Source: Deltaproteobacteria bacterium
Lineage (GTDB): Bacteria; Desulfobacterota; Desulfobacteria; Desulfobacterales; Desulfatibacillaceae
Reading direction: 5' to 3'
DNA: 20,345 nucleotides
Assembly (NCBI GenBank): GCA_019308705.1
Contig: JAFDHW010000002.1
Location: 1-20,345 of the forward strand
Shown here piece by piece: positions 17,001 through 20,345 of this stretch. A program made the translations under genes and the position numbers. Below the pieces are notes generated by a model. It searched no databases, was not told the origin of the DNA, and saw only the letters and a list, made by a program, of their open reading frames with translations. Each line of letters opens with the position of its first letter. Position 1 is the stretch's first letter.

Positions 17001-17828
17001 ACGTACCGGGAAAAGGCGGCCCTGGCCGCCAGGCGGGACGCCCTCCAGCAGAAGGTGGAAAGACTTTGCGCCACGCTGAAGAAGGTTTCCGGGCAGTCGG
17101 ACCTGGCTGTGGTGGAACAAAGGCTGGCCCAAAGGGAGGCGGCGGACGTCCGGCTGGAAAGGAAGCAAAAGGAGCGGTCCATAGAAAGCGTCCGCGAACA
17201 GCTGGAGCAATGCCGGCGGCAGGCTGCGCGGCTCGACCATGAATTGGAGCTTCTGGCGGACTCCGACGCGCTTTTCTCCCGGGCGGAAACCAAGGAGGAA
17301 CTCGGCCGCCAGATCCGGGACAAGACACGGGAGTATGCCGTGCCCGCCCTGGCCCTTTGGCTGCTCCACCAAGCGGTCCGGCGCATGGAGGAGGAGCACC
17401 AGCCCGAGGTGATCAAGGAGGCTTCCCGGTTCTTTTCCACCATCACCAACGGCCGGTACCACCGCGTGGTGGCCCCCCTGGGGGCCGATTCCCTGGAGGT
17501 GGTGGCCGCAGACGGGTCCCGGAAACCGGCCCACCTGTTGTCCCGGGGCACGGCCGAACAGCTGTATCTGTGTTTCCGCTTGGGCTACATCCGTCACCTG
17601 TGCACGGGCGGCGTACGGCTGCCCGTGGTAATGGACGACGTCCTGGTGAACTTCGACCCGCTCCGGGCGGAAAGGACCATCCAGGCCCTGTGCCGGCTTT
17701 CCCAATCCGCCCAGATCCTTTTCTTCACCTGCCACCCGGACACGGCAAGACGGTTCGCCGACGCGGCCCCCGGGGTTTCCATGTTTCACATGGACCAGGG
17801 GACCATTGCCGCGGATCGGGCCAACTGA
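14034..17828 (+). CDS. YhaN/SbcC-like SMC-type AAA ATPase with central membrane hairpin
   Basis: This 1264-residue ABC/SMC-type ATPase is the partner of the nuclease encoded just before it. The N-terminal ATPase half begins IIRGLSLEGFGMFS and has Walker A GENEAGKST at residues 31-39. The C-terminal half has the signature LLSRGTAEQLYL (about 1168-1179) and Walker B LPVVMDDVLVNFDP around residues 1197-1210. Between them are long Glu/Ala/Arg/Leu-rich coiled coils. At about 579-632, near the middle, lie two hydrophobic segments (ASLWAGLVLLGLSL and WLVLPSAGAAAGLALAAG) with a short turn, as for a membrane hairpin. No CxxC zinc hook is present anywhere. The ribosome site GGGGAGGA precedes the overlapping ATG. 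DNA-end processing is the family role. Membrane attachment is inferred. Confidence 0.92.
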   Translation: MIIRGLSLEGFGMFSKASVQGLSPGINLFVGENEAGKSTCLAFIRAMLFGFPNKKNGLIPYEPIDGTKRRGSLSLEDDALGRVMLFRKEGVRGGPVTLTFADGSAGGQEDLARMLGNVSEALFANVFAFSLDELSTFASLSADQVKSALYGASLGAQVLALPKAQKSLRDQMENLFKPRGKTQAVNSLLKDLKQAEADLAQAAGQAVQYADLERERQALAARIEELSQQEEDLRTQCHELDVLDRLWDDWVELVSARENLKELPEVTGDLPPDPAARLDRLEEALARERRVMEDLLAEEKAVKEGLKEAEADGNLLEAAREIEDLSGERHGRRENEKWVASFLARAAARGREAEEILSALGPGWTKEAVFAADTSQGAAARARKLAGDLEEAQKKAQKALEEISHWETLLDGATDQLEKARARLEEGKAAEGPDEAQALEAEEIRGRCLLLSADLPALRDRLEQEAAALDRAMRSISPQWDRTDLEGFDLSAGARHQAQELAREDLEAREAHKQATAELERARAGEDAEAREAARLEQAVQKEDPQGRQQALESAERAMRSLRRVIPAMQVLGQSTLRTPASLWAGLVLLGLSLAGGGLAWFAGASPAWLVLPSAGAAAGLALAAGSLAAGNKAGEKSALRNQAERAFSELGLEAPRHLDESALDLAEDCLEAARRDLEKARRLELFLEEAQKRLSRESARRDALEKGETQAAKNQKAAQGRWKEFLRERNLPENLPPEGAEGLFARVEAAQNLARRMDETRRRVEERKQALADLARRAACLPGMEHATEKTLERDLEAFRQKAREAGEKRRALEKDRMLAERALEDIRRANDALKKAEGDRDVAEDLAARTLDSWRAWAGKHGLSPFPSPAEALKAVPLLDNARRLFREKERLEAEAQACKRAVEDFDARAAALLSRLGRTPGSDPAAAVSLLAGDLARAGRDQAVRKKHLEDLEKLGNKIAAARRRKEEKEAEIAALLAAAGAEDRETYREKAALAARRDALQQKVERLCATLKKVSGQSDLAVVEQRLAQREAADVRLERKQKERSIESVREQLEQCRRQAARLDHELELLADSDALFSRAETKEELGRQIRDKTREYAVPALALWLLHQAVRRMEEEHQPEVIKEASRFFSTITNGRYHRVVAPLGADSLEVVAADGSRKPAHLLSRGTAEQLYLCFRLGYIRHLCTGGVRLPVVMDDVLVNFDPLRAERTIQALCRLSQSAQILFFTCHPDTARRFADAAPGVSMFHMDQGTIAADRAN

Positions 17829-18054
17829 CCAAAAACAGCCCGGATCAGAGGCAAAGGCCGGCAAAACCCCGGAAAAGCAAGGCCGGGCCCTTTGCTGCGC
17901 GAGGAAAATCCCTTCACCGCATGTTGATTTGGCAGCAAATTCTTCTTATAGTTATTTTGCGGCAACAAGGCGATAAAAGCTCAAAAACCGAGGAAGACAG
18001 GCGCGTCGCCAGGGGCCGGGCGTCGTTTCCAGGCAAGGCGCGATACGGGGGGAC
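17829..18054 (+). other. Intergenic spacer with imperfect hairpin and PilZ-gene leader
   Basis: An imperfect stem, GCAAAGGCCGGC against GGCCGGGCCCTTTGC (about 17850-17895), follows the ATPase gene but lacks a T run, so termination here is uncertain. The second half holds the promoter of the PilZ gene and its leader of about 95 bases. That leader is GC-rich with short local pairings and matches no riboswitch I recognise. Confidence 0.45.
17924..17952 (+). promoter_or_regulatory. Candidate sigma-70 promoter for the PilZ gene
   Basis: TTGATT (17924-17929) and TATAGT (17947-17952) are separated by exactly 17 bases, in a local AT-rich patch within GC-rich DNA. Transcription would begin near 17959. 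Confidence 0.65.
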
Positions 18055-18525
18055 ATGGAGCCCATCAAGGTATACGTGAACGTGGACTTCACCGCGGTGT
18101 TCACCTGTCCCCACTGCGGAAAGTCCAAGACCATGAACGTGGAGAAGTACAAGGACAAGAAGGGCCCCTTGAAGGTCCGCTGCAAATGCCGGGGCACCTA
18201 CCCTGTGACCCTCGAATTCCGGAGGCAGTACAGAAAGCCCACGGAGCTGGCCGGCGATTTCTCCTGCCCGGACAACCCCTTGAAGGGCGGAAAGATGGTG
18301 GTGAAAAACGTGTCCATGGGCGGGGTGGGCTTCGTTCCCAGGGGAAGGCACAACCTGGCCGCGGGAGACCGGATCTACGTGAAGTTCCTCTTGGACGACC
18401 CCAAGCGGTCCCTCATCGAAAAGCGCTGCATCGTGCGGGTGGCGGAAAACCAGTACATCGGCGCCCAGTTCGACGTGCAACCCGGCACCTACGACGCGGC
18501 CCTGGGCTTCTACCTCCGCCGCTAA
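18055..18525 (+). CDS. PilZ-domain protein with N-terminal zinc-ribbon-like cysteines
   Basis: This is a 156-residue protein. Residues 15-47 hold CPHCG (Cys18, Cys21) and CKC (Cys43, Cys45), a likely zinc site. A PilZ domain follows, the usual receptor for cyclic di-GMP. Its two ligand motifs are intact: RRQYR (Arg56, Arg60) and NVSMGG (Asn85, Ser87, Gly90). These precede the beta strands GDRIYVKFLLDD and RCIVRVAENQYIGAQF. A further cysteine, Cys71, lies between the two motifs. The start follows a GGGGGG-type ribosome site. The gene appears to be a single transcription unit with its own promoter and terminator. It probably acts as a cytoplasmic c-di-GMP effector. Its output is unknown. Confidence 0.9.
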   Translation: MEPIKVYVNVDFTAVFTCPHCGKSKTMNVEKYKDKKGPLKVRCKCRGTYPVTLEFRRQYRKPTELAGDFSCPDNPLKGGKMVVKNVSMGGVGFVPRGRHNLAAGDRIYVKFLLDDPKRSLIEKRCIVRVAENQYIGAQFDVQPGTYDAALGFYLRR

Positions 18526-18540
18526 CCCTTAAATCCCCGC

Positions 18541-18590
18541 AAAAAAACGGCAAACCGCCCGGCAATTTTTCCCGAGGCGGTTTTTTCTTT
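18541..18590. terminator. Bidirectional intrinsic terminator between convergent genes
   Basis: AAACCGCC (18552-18559) pairs with GGCGGTTT (18576-18583), and an inner CGG/CCG pairing extends the stem. On the plus strand TTTTTTCTTT follows (18581-18590). On the minus strand the stem is followed, after GCCG, by seven T (complement of 18541-18547). It can serve both the PilZ gene and the convergent minus-strand gene that ends at 18624. Confidence 0.85.
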
Positions 18591-18623
18591 TCCGGGACAG
18601 CGGTCCGGTCCAAGGCGGCGGTA

Positions 18624-19808
18624 TCAGTTTTTTTTCCCCTTCTTCTGGGAAGGATACCGCTCCTCGAAGGTGAGCAGAATGTTGGTGGTGTTGGCGATGC
18701 AGTTGGCCTCGTGGTCCACGATGGTGCGGATGAGGGGGGAAACCTCCTGAAAGCCCTTGACCATTTCCGCGCCGTCCACCCCGGCCACGGAGCAGTCTTC
18801 GCTGGCCATCACCGCGGCGTTTTTGTATTCCTGGCCCACGTCCAGGAAGGGGTGGCCGATAAAGTCGTTTTCCTTTAGCTTGCACAGGGGAACCAGGTCC
18901 TTGCCCTTCTGGGCCACGATGACCGCTTCGCCCTCCACCACGCGGTATACTCCGTTTTCGTCCGCGCCCTGCTTGAACATGGTCTTCTTGCCGGCGAGGA
19001 AGGACTTGGCGTCCAGCTTGCCGGTGTAGGTTTCCACCACCCGGTCCGTGACTTGCTGAAGCCTGCGGCCCAGGCTGACGCAGTAGGCCCGGAGGTCCGG
19101 CTTCATGGCGGCGAACTCTGCGTGGACGCGGCGCAGGTCCAGGACGCCCAGGACCACGTTTCCCACCGCGCAAAGGGTGGCCGTGCGAATGTTCTTGGGG
19201 GTGAGCACGTTGGAGATGTTGCCCACCAGGGCGCCCGGGCCCAGCCGGGCGATGGCCAACGGCCCCTTTTCCGTGTTTCTCTGCACGTCCGCGTAGCCCT
19301 CCAGGATCACGGACACCCAGGAACCGTACTTGCCTTCCTGGACGATGTGCTCCCCGTGGCGGATCTCCTCCTCGGCCACCACGTAGGCGTAGTTGGATTC
19401 CGTGCGGGAGATGATGGGCAGGTGGGTGCCCTTGGCCGGGGAATCCCGGTCGTCCTCCTTGGGCGGGCCGATCTTTTCGATCTCCCCCTCGTCCAGCTTG
19501 CGGAGCCCATCCATAATGAGCTCCATAACGCCGCTTTTGATCTTGCGGACAGAATTCACCTTCCGGTGGACGAACTCGAAATCCCCCTCGCTCCATCCGA
19601 ACAGGCTGTATACGGCTTCGATGCCTTCCCTTTGCCCGCAGACGGCGTCCATCACCTCGCCGTCGCAGAAAAAGACCTCCCCGGGACGCTCCAGATGCGG
19701 GCTCTTGATGCGCAGCACGCCGGTGGAGCCGCTGGAGTTCAGCAACTGGAGAACTTCCGGCAAGCTCAGGAATTGAAGCTGGCCTTTGAGGCCGGACTCT
19801 GCACTCAT
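18624..19808 (-). CDS. DUF4388 protein with two cyclic-nucleotide-binding-like domains
   Basis: This is a 394-residue soluble protein. Residues 6-105 match the DUF4388 pattern (GLKGQLQFLSLPEVLQLLNSSGSTGVLRI), typical of deltaproteobacterial signalling proteins. Two cNMP-type beta-roll domains follow, at about 145-255 and 270-365. In the first, the phosphate-binding cassette keeps an arginine (Arg208, in NIRTATL), but the usual glutamate appears replaced (GNIS at 196-199). In the second, FIGHPFLDVGQEYKNAAV lacks both. cAMP binding is therefore doubtful and another ligand or a structural role is possible. A basic tail (SQKKGKKN) ends the protein. No DNA-binding domain or enzyme domain is seen. 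The ATG has GGAAG upstream. It is convergent with the PilZ gene. Confidence 0.85.
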   Translation of the reverse strand: MSAESGLKGQLQFLSLPEVLQLLNSSGSTGVLRIKSPHLERPGEVFFCDGEVMDAVCGQREGIEAVYSLFGWSEGDFEFVHRKVNSVRKIKSGVMELIMDGLRKLDEGEIEKIGPPKEDDRDSPAKGTHLPIISRTESNYAYVVAEEEIRHGEHIVQEGKYGSWVSVILEGYADVQRNTEKGPLAIARLGPGALVGNISNVLTPKNIRTATLCAVGNVVLGVLDLRRVHAEFAAMKPDLRAYCVSLGRRLQQVTDRVVETYTGKLDAKSFLAGKKTMFKQGADENGVYRVVEGEAVIVAQKGKDLVPLCKLKENDFIGHPFLDVGQEYKNAAVMASEDCSVAGVDGAEMVKGFQEVSPLIRTIVDHEANCIANTTNILLTFEERYPSQKKGKKN

Positions 19809-19935
19809 ATCGGCTTCCAGATCAGGGGACGGACTTTTGGTCTTTTCGCAAGGATTCGGGGAAAGGGCAGGGTAGTCTCATGTTGTCCCCGGCAGATCCA
19901 AACAAAAAAAGGCGTCCCGGTCAACTTCCGCAAAT

Positions 19936-19963
19936 ATTATCCCCGTCCGGGCCTTATCGTCAA
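19936..19963 (-). promoter_or_regulatory. Candidate sigma-70 promoter for the DUF4388/cNMP gene
   Basis: On the minus strand, TTGACG (19963-19958) and GATAAT (19941-19936) are 16 bases apart, each one mismatch from consensus. A TAATAT at 18-base spacing overlaps it. The predicted leader is about 120 bases and contains a T7 run just after GGGACGCC, without a clear stem. Confidence 0.55.
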
Positions 19964-20233
19964 GCTTCGCCGGTCCCGCCGCCGCCCCAATGTACAGGTT
20001 CATACCAGAAAATTTATGGCAATATAATGGCAAAACGGCCGTAGGGCAAGGATTTTCCCACAACACCGCTCCCCGGGCTGAGACAGCACTTCCACAAATG
20101 GGGTGAACACCCTAAGCGAATCGCCTTGTTGTCCTGAAACAAATATCCAATGTTTCCAAGGGCCATTCCATTCGGGCCGCCGCCCTGCCGCGGCCCATAG
20201 CTCCCAACTCCCATAACCCGAATTATTCATGAA

Positions 20234-20345
20234 AAATTTCGCCGAATAAAATATTTATATGGATTTAAACAGGTTAAGTGCCAATGGAAGGGTCCTTGAA
20301 AAATGCACGCTGTTTCTTTGAGGAATGCTGACATCGGCGAAATTT
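20234..20345. repeat. Perfect 12-bp inverted repeat ending at the window edge
   Basis: AAATTTCGCCGA (20234-20245) and TCGGCGAAATTT (20334-20345) are exact reverse complements, 88 bases apart, in AT-richer DNA. The right copy reaches the last base of the window, so the repeat may be longer. Possible readings are ends of a small mobile element, a paired regulator site, or part of a dispersed repeat. Confidence 0.6.

Larger units (their letters stand above)
19809..20345. other. Gene-poor right end of the window
   Basis: No open frame here shows a recognisable protein or the codon bias of the neighbours. 19809-19965 holds the leader and promoter of the DUF4388 gene. 20174-20196 is a 7-bp hairpin (GGGCCGC/GCGGCCC, 9-base loop) without a T run. 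From about 20200 the DNA is clearly AT-richer and carries inverted repeats. A frame starting ATG at 20303 (MHAVSLRNADIGEI) runs off the edge and could be the start of a plus-strand gene, but its ribosome site is weak. It is too short to judge. Confidence 0.6.

Noticed and set aside
17953..18054. Possible c-di-GMP riboswitch in the PilZ gene leader
   Set aside because: The leader lacks the conserved GEMM-type sequence blocks, and only short local pairings are seen.
20000..20230. 76-codon minus-strand frame (MNNSGYGSWELW...)
   Set aside because: It has no ribosome site, its codon choice differs from the neighbouring genes, it contains the GGGCCGC hairpin, and no homologue is recognised. It could be a relic, but this cannot be supported.
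20153..20302. Imperfect inverted repeat, 20153-20172 against 20283-20302 (17 of 20 bases pair)
   Set aside because: It is interleaved with, not nested in, the 12-bp repeat, so the two do not form simple element ends. It could be chance or a decayed repeat.
20303..20345. Possible start of a plus-strand gene (MHAVSLRNADIGEI)
   Set aside because: Only 14 codons are visible and the nearest AAGGG lies too far upstream for a convincing ribosome site.

Overview
The window is GC-rich, almost fully coding chromosomal DNA from a Gram-negative bacterium. Compact overlapping genes, an FtsB/MurJ envelope cluster, a DUF4388 plus cyclic-nucleotide-domain protein and a zinc-ribbon PilZ protein together suggest a Desulfobacterota (former Deltaproteobacteria) genome. 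This assignment is inferred from gene content only. No tRNA, rRNA, CRISPR array, transposase or phage gene was seen.

Left part, minus strand, read right to left. A block at 12578-8400 encodes the lipid II flippase MurJ, an FtsB/DivIC-like division protein and two GT4 glycosyltransferases, all joined by 4-bp start/stop overlaps. After a 124-bp gap, a block at 8275-3744 encodes a small unknown lipoprotein, CoaBC (coenzyme A synthesis), a family 4 Fe-S uracil-DNA glycosylase, an NfeD membrane serine protease and its slipin partner. A strong promoter just after the slipin stop starts a third block at 3600-1. It encodes a small basic protein with a Rho_N/SAP-like domain, a HAD phosphatase, XerC, HslV and HslU (cut by the window edge). 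The order xerC-hslV-hslU matches the conserved codV-clpQ-clpY order known from Bacillus.

Right part. A 196-bp divergent promoter region separates murJ from a plus-strand pair: an SbcD/YhaO-like nuclease and a 1264-residue YhaN-like SMC-type ATPase. The ATPase has a hydrophobic hairpin where Rad50/SbcC carries a zinc hook. Next come a plus-strand promoter and a PilZ protein with an N-terminal four-cysteine cluster, then a bidirectional terminator, then a minus-strand DUF4388 protein with two degenerate cyclic-nucleotide-binding-like domains.

The last 537 bp hold no convincing gene. They contain a promoter for the minus-strand gene, and the outer part is AT-richer with inverted repeats, one of which ends exactly at the window edge.

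No clearly new system is evident. The best leads are the membrane-hairpin YhaN/YhaO pair, the zinc-ribbon PilZ protein, the Rho_N-like protein with its structured leader ahead of hslVU, and the edge repeats.
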